Notes: generated by a model not told the origin, from the letters alone. A DNA stretch of 64,000 nucleotides from Neobacillus endophyticus (GCF_013248975.1 NZ_JABRWH010000001.1:3492001-3556000), one strand, 5' to 3'; counted from the stretch's first letter, positions 51,970 to 60,717 are shown. Numbers and translations are program-made.

Positions 51970-52412
51970 TAATCAACTTGTAAACTTTGATATTTGTATT
52001 CTTCCAATTCCCAAATTCTTTTTTTGATGCGTTCTAAACAAAGCTTGGCATTAACATCCTTATTATAGTTTTTAGGATCTGCGCTCGTGGTTGATTCTGT
52101 GAGGATAAAACCATTTGCCAGTTGAACGGCAACAAGAGTGCACTTTCCAAAAAGTTCAACAATTTCAATTTTAGCTGTTTCGATGATGGTATCAATTTCT
52201 GATTCTGTCAATTGGAAATTTTGAGCTTGCTGCTTGACTGTTTCTAAATCAAGTATAGAATAATCGGTAGGTTCAAAGGCCATATCAAAGGCTTGTTGTG
52301 ATATTTCATAGACCTCGTGCGTTTCTAAATTTTTAACCTTTACTTTCCCATCAGCCGAGATTTCCATCACTTTCACTTTGCTATTCGTCCCTTTTACACG
52401 GTAAGCCTGCAA
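51969..52412 (-). CDS. Gp49-like protein (phage Gp49/66 family)
   Basis: A 147-residue protein. The C-terminal half LTESEIDTIIETAKIEIVEL, FGKCTLVAVQLANGFILTES, NAKLCLERIKKRIWELEEYK is the Gp49 family pattern, found in many phages and prophages with unknown role. The N-terminal 60 residues (KVKVMEISADGKVKVKNLE) form an extra beta domain. The start is TTG 52412 after GGGGGGAAGGAAGA. It stands alone without other phage genes nearby. Confidence 0.72.
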   Translation of the reverse strand: MQAYRVKGTNSKVKVMEISADGKVKVKNLETHEVYEISQQAFDMAFEPTDYSILDLETVKQQAQNFQLTESEIDTIIETAKIEIVELFGKCTLVAVQLANGFILTESTTSADPKNYNKDVNAKLCLERIKKRIWELEEYKYQSLQVD

Positions 52413-52696
52413 TCTTCCTTCCCCCCATTAAATTGTCCCTGAAAAATCAAAGTGGTCTGCAGAATGACCAACCATATCAACTGCTTTTAGTCTGACAAAA
52501 ACCCACTATTATAAATAGCTTATTCACGAACAATTAAGCTGTGCTTCTAGAACGTATACAAAAAATCAAAATTTTCCTCTATTAAAATCAAGCACCTGTG
52601 TTTCAGTTAACAAATTAAGGGAAAGTTAAGATTTTTTTCATATAGTAAAATTGTGATAGTTTAGTAATTATTCCAAGAAGAAGAGGAGGAGGACTC

Positions 52697-53557
52697 ATTT
52701 CTTTACGAAAGAAAATAGTCATTATATTCTTTGTTTTCATGGCTCTATTTCTAACTTTTTCAGTCACCTTCATGATACATAAGGGGATGACCACTTCATC
52801 TCCGACCGTAAAAACCAAATCGTTATCAATGCGCGAAATAGCCCTAGCTGTAAAGGAACCAATAAAAGAACAACAAGAGCAGACACAATCCATACAAAAA
52901 CAGACAATACAGAATCAAACTCCTCAAAAACAGCAGGTAACAAGTATCCCGATGCAAAAACAGCCAATTGCAGCGACAAGCAAAATATTAAATGTTGCTC
53001 TTATTAATCAACTTGACCCACCACGGCTTTATAACGGTTGTGAGGTAACAAGCCTTGCCATGATTCTTAATTACAACGGTTACCATGTAACCAAAAATGT
53101 ATTAGCCAAAAGTATAAAAAGAGTCCCACTTATTTACAGTAATGGCCTAAAAGGTAATCCAAACGTTGGGTTTGTAGGCAATATGGAAACAGGACCAGGA
53201 TATGCCGTATATAATGGCCCTATTTACAACTTAGCAAGGCAATATGCGGGAGCTAAGGCTATAAACTTAACAAACCATTCATTTAACGATATTTTAAATA
53301 GAGTAAGTCAAGGTGAGCCGGTGTGGATTATTACAACGGAAACATTTGCTCCAGTTTCAAATTTTGAAAGATGGCATACACCACAAGGAACCATCCAAAT
53401 TACCTTTAAGGAGCATAGTGTTGTCATAACTGGTTATGATCATAATTATATCTATATCAATAACCCATACGGTGAAAAAAACGAAAGAGTAAACAGACGA
53501 AGTTTTGAGGAAGCGTGGGAACAAATGGGTAAACAAGCAATTGTGATTATAAAGTAA
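52697..53557 (+). CDS. C39-family peptidase, secreted (probable ATT start)
   Basis: An extracellular C39-type cysteine peptidase: signal-like N-terminus (LRKKIVIIFFVFMALFLTFSV), a Gln-rich linker (EQQEQTQSIQKQ), then PRLYNGCEVTSLAMILNYNG with catalytic Cys, GEPVWIITTETF and KEHSVVITGYDHNYIYINNP with catalytic His. The ATG at 52739 would cut the signal in half. The frame continues to ATT 52697, which has AGGAGGAGG 5-6 nt upstream. ATT starts are rare but known. It may instead begin at 52739. Confidence 0.75.
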   Translation: MSLRKKIVIIFFVFMALFLTFSVTFMIHKGMTTSSPTVKTKSLSMREIALAVKEPIKEQQEQTQSIQKQTIQNQTPQKQQVTSIPMQKQPIAATSKILNVALINQLDPPRLYNGCEVTSLAMILNYNGYHVTKNVLAKSIKRVPLIYSNGLKGNPNVGFVGNMETGPGYAVYNGPIYNLARQYAGAKAINLTNHSFNDILNRVSQGEPVWIITTETFAPVSNFERWHTPQGTIQITFKEHSVVITGYDHNYIYINNPYGEKNERVNRRSFEEAWEQMGKQAIVIIK

Positions 53558-53640
53558 CATATGTGTTCTTAAGGGATATCCTAATAGATATTGGAGTTTC
53601 ATATAAAGAAGCCGTTAGCATACGACTTCTTTTTTCTTTA

Positions 53641-53735
53641 GGCTGTGTTAAAAGAAATTTCTGATTTTCTAAACCTGTTGCCTGGTGCGGATGTGGCGAT
53701 GCTCCAGCTGGAGTAGAGACAGGGGAGTACCCACT
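53641..53735 (+). repeat. Degenerate copy of repeat family A (long form, left part)
   Basis: GGCTGTGTTAAAAGAA followed by a GC-rich stretch containing CTCCAGCTGGAG and GGAGTACCC resembles the left end and core of the copy at 12811. Divergent. Confidence 0.4.
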
Positions 53736-53756
53736 CTTAAAAGGGTGTATATTTAC

Positions 53757-53906
53757 GTGTGGGTTATTACTATTTTTTCAGATAATCAAAATATTAGAAT
53801 GTATGAATTTCACACAGAAAAAGAAGCAAGAAAATCTTCCGGGAAAGTCAAAGACTGTGAATTTCTTTCTGAAATTATTTACTTTCATAATCAAAGGTGC
53901 TCATAA
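53757..53906 (+). CDS. Small hypothetical protein, 49 aa
   Basis: VWVITIFSDNQNIRMYEFHT, then EKEARKSSGKVKDCEFLSEI and IYFHNQRCS. Alternating beta/alpha pattern with EFHTEKEAR, like a common Bacillus family of about 45 residues with no assigned role. The GTG at 53757 follows AAAAGGGTGTATATTTAC. Terminated by the hairpin at 53920. Confidence 0.6.
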   Translation: MWVITIFSDNQNIRMYEFHTEKEARKSSGKVKDCEFLSEIIYFHNQRCS

Positions 53907-53919
53907 ACTCTTTTCGAAC

Positions 53920-53950
53920 AAAAAAAGGCGGTTGAAAACGCCTTTTTTTT
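53920..53950 (+). terminator. Terminator
   Basis: AAAAAGGCG-GTTGAAAA-CGCCTTTTT stem-loop followed by TTTTG. Confidence 0.8.
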
Positions 53951-54039
53951 GTGTCTCATTTTGTAATTTTTCACTTGATCTGAATATTCTATATAGAGTT
54001 TTAGACCAATTTATTTAATATGCTGAAGGGGTGAACAAA

Positions 54040-54153
54040 ATGGCAAATAAAGCTAACAACAATAAAAAACAAAATGCTGGAGCTTCTAAGAATGGCAATA
54101 GCAAAAACAATAATAATGCGAAAAAAGCAAACAAAAAAAATAAGAAAAAATAA
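54040..54153 (+). CDS. Small Asn/Lys/Ala-rich protein, 37 aa
   Basis: MANKANNNKKQNAGASKNGN then SKNNNNAKKANKKNKKK. GAAGGGGTGAACAAA precedes the ATG. Highly basic, low-complexity and almost only Asn, Lys, Ala, Gly and Ser, like minor small acid-soluble spore proteins or nucleic-acid-coating peptides. I do not recognise the family. A terminator-like hairpin follows. Confidence 0.55.
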   Translation: MANKANNNKKQNAGASKNGNSKNNNNAKKANKKNKKK

Positions 54154-54176
54154 ATGTATATATAAAGAAAATAGGT

Positions 54177-54222
54177 GAAAAATCCTCTTTTTGTATATGA
54201 AACTTGAAGGGGATTTTTCTTT
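54177..54222 (+). terminator. Hairpin terminator
   Basis: AAAAATCCTCTTT and AAGGGGATTTTT can pair with mismatches around TTGTATATGAAAC, then CTTTG. Confidence 0.55.
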
Positions 54223-54417
54223 GCGAAAGTTTTTTTCTAGCTATTTTATAAACATTCATTTTTTATGAAAAACTTCATGAAAGGACTAAATTCCTAATTA
54301 TGGTGATAAATGTAGAATTGTGAAGAATAGGCAGGATTTTTGGTTTTTTAAATGGAATATATAACATAACGACAAATATTTATCCATCCCATCAAGAGTG
54401 AAAGAAGGTAAATATTG

Positions 54418-54903
54418 ATGAATGAAAAATTCTTTGCTGATTATAAAAATTTTATTGTGGTACCAGTAGAGGAAAAGCAAGTAGGGAGAAAAGTTTTTGA
54501 TCCCCAAAATTATGAGGGCCACTATATTCTGACAATGTCAATTTTTAATTCTCGTTTATCTTCCTTGAAAGATGCCAACAAATATGAAATAAATATTGAA
54601 AAAAGTATTAAAGCCGTTCTGGATGATTTCAATCAAAGGCAAAGCGGTCTATATTATTTGCAGGCTCTTGAAGTAGATACATATAAAAACTATTTTATTT
54701 TGGCCTTATCTTCTAAAACGAAATTTGAGCCGGGGGAAGAGTATGCTCGAATTTCATTTGTTATCGATAAATTGCTTACGAATGCTTTTTATGTTGGACA
54801 AAATTGGTTTAACCTAATCGGTAACAAGGGAAGAGTGGAACGGAAACTTTTTAGCTTTTCCTTTAAGGAATATAAAGCCGGGAGTCAAGTTCAAAATTAT
54901 TAA
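54418..54903 (+). CDS. Hypothetical protein, 161 aa
   Basis: MNEKFFADYKNFIVVPVEEK, then VGRKVFDPQNYEGHYILTMS and IFNSRLSSLKDANKYEINIE, ending FSFKEYKAGSQVQNY. Soluble mixed alpha/beta pattern; no signal or membrane segment. AGAAGGTAAATATTG precedes ATG 54418. A terminator follows. Family not recognised. Confidence 0.65.
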   Translation: MNEKFFADYKNFIVVPVEEKQVGRKVFDPQNYEGHYILTMSIFNSRLSSLKDANKYEINIEKSIKAVLDDFNQRQSGLYYLQALEVDTYKNYFILALSSKTKFEPGEEYARISFVIDKLLTNAFYVGQNWFNLIGNKGRVERKLFSFSFKEYKAGSQVQNY

Positions 54904-54909
54904 AATAAA

Positions 54910-54938
54910 AAAGACTTAACATTTTTGTTAAGTCTCTC
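54910..54938 (+). terminator. Terminator
   Basis: AAGACTTAAC-ATTTTT-GTTAAGTCTC stem followed by TCATTTAAT. Confidence 0.75.
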
Positions 54939-55052
54939 ATTTAATATGATGTTTCTCCCTGTTTATATCTAAGCTTCTCTTTTTGACTCCTTTCCTTCCT
55001 TTTTTTAAATCTATATTAAAAAAGAAGAATCATACATTTCTTCCGTATTTGG

Positions 55053-55207
55053 ACGATAGGAAAATGTAACTCTCCAATCAGGCATAAGTGCACTAAGGAA
55101 TGCTGTGTTAGCATTAGCCTCGCAGTCGAAAAGCTGTGCTTTACGGTGGACTACACCTCTGTCTTCGCCCAAACAAACGGGCTCGCCAGTCGCCAAGTTT
55201 TCTTTAT
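55053..55207 (+). repeat. Dispersed repeat family B, copy 3
   Basis: Blocks in order: GATAGGAAAATGTAACTCTCC, CATAAGTGCACTAAGGAATGC, TTAGCATTAGCCTCGCAGTCG, AAAAGCTGTGCTTTACGGTG, CTCTGTCTTCGCCC, CTCGCCAGTCGCCAAGTTTTC. This is the fullest copy in the window. Confidence 0.82.
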
Positions 55208-55257
55208 ATCCGTTAATAAGCTTATCAATACAGTATTTTCGTTAATTGATCGATTTC

Positions 55258-55956
55258 TTACCCTCCTCTCAACATGAAACTGGGTTGGTTATGATCACCT
55301 GGACCGATAAAATCTAATGCCGCAGGAGAGAATCCGGTAACTTTTCTTTTCCATTCCTCTGTATAAATTCGGATTGGTGTGGAACATTCATTTTCCTGAA
55401 ATGTTCGATCTCCAAAAGATGTCCTCTTGCTTACTAATATCCCAAAGACGCTTCTCTTCTTGTTCTTAATCTTATTGGCAGCTAATTCCTCTTCTACTTC
55501 TTTATTATGCTGCAAGGGAATGTTTGCAGCAGTGTGGAATTCTTCCTCAATTGAAGCGATTTTCCCGATCTCAGTGTTATTTATAACTAAGACGAAGTCA
55601 TATCCTGTTTCCGTTTTCTTTTGAACGATCGCCAGCTCTTCTGTTATCCATGTGAACCTATTCTCGGATTTATTCAGGGGTGAGTCTAGAGAGTCTTCTT
55701 TTTTCTTAATGACACGGTAAGATGCTTTTGCCCCTATTTCTTCATCTGTAAAGTCGAATGGTTTAATGTTGTTTGTATGAACCAGGTACACATCGTCGAC
55801 TTTTTGTTTACTGCTCAATTGGACACATAAAGCAATTTCTTCTTTCACCGCCTTCCCCTCACTGTTTGAGAGTGTAGGGACATTCATTTTCATTCCAGGA
55901 AATTGAACGAAGATGTAACTGAAGTTTTTCTGGGGCTGTACATCCTGAAGTCTCAT
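55258..55956 (-). CDS. Hypothetical protein, 232 aa
   Basis: MRLQDVQPQKNFSYIFVQFP, soluble, with segments VKEEIALCVQLSSKQKVDDV, ENRFTWITEELAIVQKKTET, KIKNKKRSVFGILVSKRTSF and SPAALDFIGPGDHNQPSFML. AAAGGTTGTGAGTAT precedes the ATG. No motif or membrane segment recognised. Monocistronic. Confidence 0.6.
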   Translation of the reverse strand: MRLQDVQPQKNFSYIFVQFPGMKMNVPTLSNSEGKAVKEEIALCVQLSSKQKVDDVYLVHTNNIKPFDFTDEEIGAKASYRVIKKKEDSLDSPLNKSENRFTWITEELAIVQKKTETGYDFVLVINNTEIGKIASIEEEFHTAANIPLQHNKEVEEELAANKIKNKKRSVFGILVSKRTSFGDRTFQENECSTPIRIYTEEWKRKVTGFSPAALDFIGPGDHNQPSFMLRGG

Positions 55957-56314
55957 ATACTCACAACCTTTCCGATCTTTTCAAGGGTATTTTCCTTGTA
56001 AGAGTATAATTCAATATTTTTCCTTTCATTCCTGTTTATATAGGCTCTGTTTTCATCGTCACTTTCTTATGAAATGCGATGGTTCCTCCCCTTTGTTGAG
56101 TAATTATGAGTAAATCTACTATCGAAAAACATCAATAGATAAGTATTTGTCGTTTCATTCTATGTGAAAAAAAAGAGGGGGGATTTAGTTCTAGTTCATA
56201 TCTAAATTTACTATGCGATAGATTGACGGACATGAAGCGATCGTCGCCCCTTGTTTATGGATGGATGTAATTCTTTCATTTGACCGATCGGATCTGTAAG
56301 TAAGGGAAAAAAGA
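55957..56314. other. Intergenic region without recognised features
   Basis: About 360 bp between two minus-strand genes, with long T-rich and A-rich runs. No gene or riboswitch seen. Confidence 0.4.
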
Positions 56315-56359
56315 AAAAACTCAAGTGAATCAATAGTGATCCGCTTGAGTGATTTTTTC
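56315..56359. terminator. Bidirectional terminator
   Basis: AAAACTCAAG...CTTGAGTGATTTTTT; on the minus strand it follows the LLM oxidoreductase stop. Confidence 0.75.
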
Positions 56360-57438
56360 TAATTACATGACTTACTTATTTCCTTCCTTACAATCGGAGC
56401 AACCTCAAATGCTAACAGCTCGATACTTTTAGCTATATTCTTATAAGGAACTCCGCCGATATCCATCTGAGCCAGAAATCGTGTATGACCAAACAATTCA
56501 TATTGATGAAGGATTTTTTCAACTATTTCTTGTGGACTGCCTACAAACAATGGTGTATTCGGAGCTGTTAGTTCTTCGAAGTCATCTCGTGACAACTGGC
56601 CGCCCACACCGCGTTGACGATTTACGATGGACCAATAATTTGAATAATAGGGATAAAATTCATCTCTGGCTTGCTGCGAAGTCTTTGCTAAATAGCCGTG
56701 TCCCGTAATGCCGACGTTGAGATTTCCAGCGGGATGACCGGCCTCGATGCCCGTTTTACGATATAGATCGACCAGAGGTTTAAATCTTGCTGGATCTCCT
56801 CCAAGAATAGCGATTGCCATTCCGACACCAAATCTGCCAGCTCGGGCAGCACTTTCCGGCGTACCTCCAATACCAACCCAGATAGGAATCTGGTTTTGCA
56901 ATGGCCGAGGAGCAATTTCGACATCCTCCAAGGAAGAACGAAAGTGTCCGTTCCAAGATATTCTCTCATTTTCGTTAAGCTTCAAAAATAAATCCAGATT
57001 TTCTAAAAATAATGGATCATAGTCATTTGTACTAAAACCAAAAAGCGGGAAGGACTCCAAAAAAGCGCCCCTGCCTGCGATGATTTCTGCACGACCTTCT
57101 GAGAGTAAATCCAGTGTGGCGAAATCTTCGAACAGTCTGACAGGATCAACAGTACTTAACACGGTGGTGGCACTTGTCAGTTTAATATGTTTAGTTTGCT
57201 GGGCAATGGCTGCCAATACTACAGGCGGTGAGGAAATGGCATAGTCTAATCGATGGTGTTCACCTACACCAAAAACATCGAGTCCAGCCTCATCTGCTAG
57301 TTTAGCTGCTGCAATGATTTCTTTTATTCTTTGCTGGGCACTTAACGTTTTTCCTGTACTCGGGTCAGGACATAAATCTCCAAGCGTGTATAGTCCAATT
57401 TCGATACGTGTATTTTCATATTCTGCATTTTCCTGCAT
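56359..57438 (-). CDS. LLM-class flavin-dependent oxidoreductase
   Basis: About 359 residues of the bacterial-luciferase-like family: IEIGLYTLGDLCPDPSTGKT, AKLADEAGLDVFGVGEHHRL, TSATTVLSTVDPVRLFEDFA, AEIIAGRGAFLESFPLFG and IWVGIGGTPESAARAGRFG. It would use reduced FMN and O2 on an unknown substrate. ATG 57438 is preceded by GGAGGGAACACCAAC; the longer frame from 57459 lacks a site. Monocistronic. Confidence 0.86.
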   Translation of the reverse strand: MQENAEYENTRIEIGLYTLGDLCPDPSTGKTLSAQQRIKEIIAAAKLADEAGLDVFGVGEHHRLDYAISSPPVVLAAIAQQTKHIKLTSATTVLSTVDPVRLFEDFATLDLLSEGRAEIIAGRGAFLESFPLFGFSTNDYDPLFLENLDLFLKLNENERISWNGHFRSSLEDVEIAPRPLQNQIPIWVGIGGTPESAARAGRFGVGMAIAILGGDPARFKPLVDLYRKTGIEAGHPAGNLNVGITGHGYLAKTSQQARDEFYPYYSNYWSIVNRQRGVGGQLSRDDFEELTAPNTPLFVGSPQEIVEKILHQYELFGHTRFLAQMDIGGVPYKNIAKSIELLAFEVAPIVRKEISKSCN

Positions 57439-57624
57439 GTTGGTGTTCCCTCCGGTCAAGATTCTTAAAGGTGATCAAAATGCAATATAAATATTTCTTC
57501 ATTCGCTGCATCAATTTTAATGAACTTAATTCATTTACGCAAATAATGTGAAACGATCAACATCCGATGATCTATATTATGTACCTCATTATTGTCCTGA
57601 TTATTTTGGGCCAAAATTTGATGA

Positions 57625-57662
57625 AAAAAAGCCCCAAATCAATTTTCCGAAAGGGGCTTTAA
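57625..57662 (-). terminator. Terminator (minus strand)
   Basis: On the minus strand AAAGCCCC...GGGGCTTT stem followed by TTTTCATC. It ends the 57676-57933 gene. Confidence 0.82.
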
Positions 57663-57675
57663 AATACATTCTTAT

Positions 57676-57933
57676 TTAACTAAATCTAACAAATACAGAA
57701 ACACCAAATACGCCAAAACTCTCACTTAAGATTTGTTCGAAGCCATTATCTAGCAAGCAATTTCTTGCAGAAGTATAGCGGCGTCCAGTCCGTAAGAAAC
57801 GGCTGCATCCGTCTGCACTGCCAATAACTGAAGCTTCAACAATCGTTCTTGGAGCTTGTCGATCTAATGGATTTCTTTCCCAGAGAATTGTGACAACATC
57901 TGGTGGACGAGGAATAGAAACATCATTCGCCAT
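57676..57933 (-). CDS. Small hypothetical protein, 85 aa
   Basis: MANDVSIPRPPDVVTILWER, then NPLDRQAPRTIVEASVIGSA, DGCSRFLRTGRRYTSARNCL, ending VFGVSVFVRFS. Beta-rich with two cysteines and basic residues. ATG 57933 follows GAGGTGATTGAT. No family recognised with certainty; a spore-surface role is possible but unsupported. Confidence 0.6.
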   Translation of the reverse strand: MANDVSIPRPPDVVTILWERNPLDRQAPRTIVEASVIGSADGCSRFLRTGRRYTSARNCLLDNGFEQILSESFGVFGVSVFVRFS

Positions 57934-58055
57934 ATCAATCACCTCGCTTTCACATTTCTATATTAAATGAAGAGGTGGCGGGGATTGCTTGTTCAAATGA
58001 CCCACTTGGAGAAAAATGGGGAATATATTAAATTAATTTTTTTTTCATAAAAACA

Positions 58056-58084
58056 TTGATAAAAGAAAATTTTTTTCATATAAT
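58056..58084 (+). promoter_or_regulatory. gntP promoter with operator in the spacer
   Basis: TTGATA (58056-58061) and TATAAT (58079-58084) are 17 bp apart. GAAAATTTTTTTC (58065-58077) fills the spacer and matches the palindromes upstream of the regulator and gntK. Confidence 0.8.
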
Positions 58085-58202
58085 AAGCATATAGTTTGAA
58101 AGTGCTTTCATCTATTATTGAGCCGAATAATCAATCTTAAAGAGAGAATGATAAGCTTATTGATAGAGAAACATCAATAAGAAGGGGAAGGTGGGAAAAT
58201 TA

Positions 58203-59522
58203 ATGTTTCATCTAATTATTACGTTATTGGCAATCATAATTGTTATTATCGGTGTCTCAGTTTTTAAATGGCATGCTTTCATAAGCTTAACCATTGCAAG
58301 TTTATTCCTAGCGATCTTTTCCGGTCTATCAATGGATAAAATCGTAAGCGGATACGAAACAGGTGTTGGCGGTGTTTTGGGCCATTTGGTCGGAATACTA
58401 GCGTTGGGGACCATCTTGGGGAAAATGATGGCTGAATCTGGAGCAGGGCTGCAGGTAGCGAACTTTTTTGTCAAAACCTTTGGTGTTAAAAAACTTCCTT
58501 GGGCCATGATGGTTGCAGGTTTCATTATCGGTCTTCCAGTATTCTTTGAAGTAGGTATTTTAATTGTTTTGCCATTGGTAATTTCACTTCAGAAAACAAC
58601 GAAACAAAATATTTTACTCATTGCATTACCTGCCATTGCAGGATTGTCCATTGTACACGGTTTAGTACCTCCGCATCCTGGGGCAATTGCCGCAATTGGC
58701 ATTTATAAAGCCAACCTTGGTAAAGTTCTAATGTACTCGATTCTTATTGCGATTCCGTCAGTAATTATCGCTGGTCCATTATATGCTAAATTTATTCATA
58801 AAAGGGTTGTACCTGAAGGGGAACCTCAGTTAATTAGAATTAATATGGCTGCTAAAAAGCTGCCAAGTACAGGAATTTCATTCTTTATTATTTTACTGCC
58901 AGTCATTTTGATGATTTTATCAGCTATTGCACCATATACAGCACTTACCGATAGTTTGAAAAAAGCATTCATCTTTATTGGAAGCCCGCTGATTGCACTT
59001 TTGATCGCATGCTTTGCAGCGTTTTATTTCCTTGGCATTCGTCAAGGTATTGATAAAAACGGTATAAAGAAACTTGTAGAAGATTGTATTTTGCCAGTAG
59101 GCTCTATCATTTTAATCATTGGTGCCGGCGGCGGTTTTAAACAAATTCTAATCGATAGCGGTGTAGGGGCTACGATCGGAAATATGTCCCAGCATTTGAA
59201 TTTATCACCGCTTGTTTTAGCTTTCTGTATTGCTGGCCTGATCCGTATTGCAACTGGCTCTGCTACGGTCGCGCTAACAACAGCTGCGGGAATCGTATCA
59301 CCTATCATTCAACATATGTCAGGTGTTAACCTTGAGCTGCTTGTTATTGTGACAGGAGCTGGATCTTTAATGTTCTCACATGTGAATGATGCAGGCTTCT
59401 GGATGGTAAAAGAATACATGGGCCTAAGCGTGAAAGAAACATTCAAAACGTGGACAGTATTAGAAACGATCCTTTCATTTGTAGCTTTCGGAGTGGCATT
59501 AATCGTTAATATGTTTGTATAA
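58203..59522 (+). CDS. gntP: Gluconate:H+ symporter, GntP family
   Basis: About 439 residues with around twelve helices and GntP motifs: VFKWHAFISLTIASLFLAIF, GVGGVLGHLVGILALGTILG, GLVPPHPGAIAAIGIYKANL and VTGAGSLMFSHVNDAGFWMV. It imports gluconate or a related sugar acid. GGAAGGTGGGAAAATTA precedes ATG 58203. It is split from gntK by the divergent RpiR regulator, and its promoter carries the shared operator. Confidence 0.88.
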   Translation: MFHLIITLLAIIIVIIGVSVFKWHAFISLTIASLFLAIFSGLSMDKIVSGYETGVGGVLGHLVGILALGTILGKMMAESGAGLQVANFFVKTFGVKKLPWAMMVAGFIIGLPVFFEVGILIVLPLVISLQKTTKQNILLIALPAIAGLSIVHGLVPPHPGAIAAIGIYKANLGKVLMYSILIAIPSVIIAGPLYAKFIHKRVVPEGEPQLIRINMAAKKLPSTGISFFIILLPVILMILSAIAPYTALTDSLKKAFIFIGSPLIALLIACFAAFYFLGIRQGIDKNGIKKLVEDCILPVGSIILIIGAGGGFKQILIDSGVGATIGNMSQHLNLSPLVLAFCIAGLIRIATGSATVALTTAAGIVSPIIQHMSGVNLELLVIVTGAGSLMFSHVNDAGFWMVKEYMGLSVKETFKTWTVLETILSFVAFGVALIVNMFV

Positions 59523-59525
59523 ATG

Positions 59526-59562
59526 AAAAACTCCCTCATTATCATTTGAGGGAGTTTTTGTG
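59526..59562 (+). terminator. Terminator of gntP
   Basis: AAAACTCCCTCA...TGAGGGAGTTTTT, a perfect 8-10 bp stem, with TTTTTG. Confidence 0.88.
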
Positions 59563-59573
59563 TTTTAGGACGA

Positions 59574-60374
59574 TTATGAAGTCCTTTGGCTTTTTTGTTG
59601 AAAGATATGGTAACATAGTGCGTCAATAAGGCAAATTTGGGCAACTTGAGATGCAAACTCTAAAGGCAAATATTCTGTACCATCTGCGTAGGTATAAAGG
59701 CCAATATTTACGTTTAAACTGATAGGTGATTTTGGGAACGCTGTAATTCCAATCGTTTTCGCACCAGCAGCGTTTGCAGCTTTTAAAATATTCATGGTTT
59801 CTTTATTCGAGCCGGAATGGGAAATAAAGATGGCGACATCGTCTTTTGTTAAGTGAGTAGCTGACATGAGCTGAAAACTGGGGTCAGGAAAAGCTGCAGC
59901 TCTTAAACCCGCATTCATGAACTTTTGAGCAGCATCCATGGCGATGACCGCGGATCTGCCGGTGCCGTAAAATTCAACCCGTTTTGCCATGTGAATATTT
60001 TCGATTGCTTTTTTTAAAGAATGTTTATCAATCATATCTAATGTGTTTTGCAGTATTTTTATATTGGAATTGAAAATTTTTTTGGTAAGGGTCATTTCAT
60101 CATCATTTGTGGTAGGTTCCTCTTGATCCGATCGCTTTTGCATTAATAATTCTGATGCCAGTGCAATTTTCATCGCTTGAAAGCCTTTAAATCCGATTCG
60201 CTTAGAAAAGCGAAATACCGTTGCATCCGCAATATTTAAATCATTAGCAACTTCATTAATAGCCTGATGTATCACTAATTCGGGCTTTTCCAATATATAA
60301 TCGGCGATTTTTTTTTCCTTTTCGCTAAATTTATGGTAAGAGGATCGAATGGCTCCTAGGCAAGTAAGTGACAT
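59574..60374 (-). CDS. RpiR/MurR-family transcriptional regulator
   Basis: About 266 residues. HTH domain (LGAIRSSYHKFSEKEKKIADYILEKPELVIHQAINEVANDLNIADATVFRFSKRIGFKGFQAMK) then a SIS sugar-phosphate domain (VEFYGTGRSAVIAMDAAQKF; IFISHSGSNKETMNILKAANAAGAKTIGIT). It likely senses a gluconate catabolic phosphate, such as 6-phosphogluconate, and controls gntP and gntK. ATG 60374 follows AAAGGAACAAATGTA; the longer frame from 60443 is ignored. Confidence 0.87.
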   Translation of the reverse strand: MSLTCLGAIRSSYHKFSEKEKKIADYILEKPELVIHQAINEVANDLNIADATVFRFSKRIGFKGFQAMKIALASELLMQKRSDQEEPTTNDDEMTLTKKIFNSNIKILQNTLDMIDKHSLKKAIENIHMAKRVEFYGTGRSAVIAMDAAQKFMNAGLRAAAFPDPSFQLMSATHLTKDDVAIFISHSGSNKETMNILKAANAAGAKTIGITAFPKSPISLNVNIGLYTYADGTEYLPLEFASQVAQICLIDALCYHIFQQKSQRTS

Positions 60375-60427
60375 TACATTTGTTCCTTTCGTAATAGACC
60401 TAAGTAAAGTATAGCATATGAAATAAG

Positions 60428-60505
60428 TGAAAAAAATTTTCATGATAAATGATTTATTAATTAAAAAAAATTTCGTATAATAGTAGATAGATGAAAAAAA
60501 TTTTC
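60428..60505. promoter_or_regulatory. RpiR-type operators between the regulator and gntK
   Basis: GAAAAAAATTTTC occurs at 60429-60441 and 60493-60505, and a half-site (AAAAAAAATTTC) at about 60463. TATAAT (60476-60481) with TTTATT 17 bp upstream is the likely gntK promoter, so one palindrome lies near its start and the other faces the regulator gene. Confidence 0.75.
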
Positions 60506-60596
60506 TTAAATATTATATTAGAAAGATTCTATTGAAAGAACAAGGCCTTTTAAAAAAGATTTGGAAGCATTTTTAAAGTGAAGGTTGTTATATGAG

Positions 60597-60687
60597 AGGA
60601 AAGTATTGCTTTCTTATCAGGCATTAATAGGCAACTGCGCCTCTGGCATCGCCCTTTTGGGTTAGGCAATCGGCGAGTTTTCTTTAA
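60597..60687 (+). repeat. Dispersed repeat family B, shortened copy (in gntK leader)
   Basis: GAGGAAAGTATTGCTTTCTT, CAGGCATTAATAGGCAACTG, CTGGCATCGCCCTTTTGGGT and CGGCGAGTTTTCTTTAAC keep the first and last blocks of family B but lack the middle. It lies 30 bp before gntK. Confidence 0.75.
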
Positions 60688-60717
60688 CATCAGCGAGTTT
60701 TCAAGGAGGAACAATTA

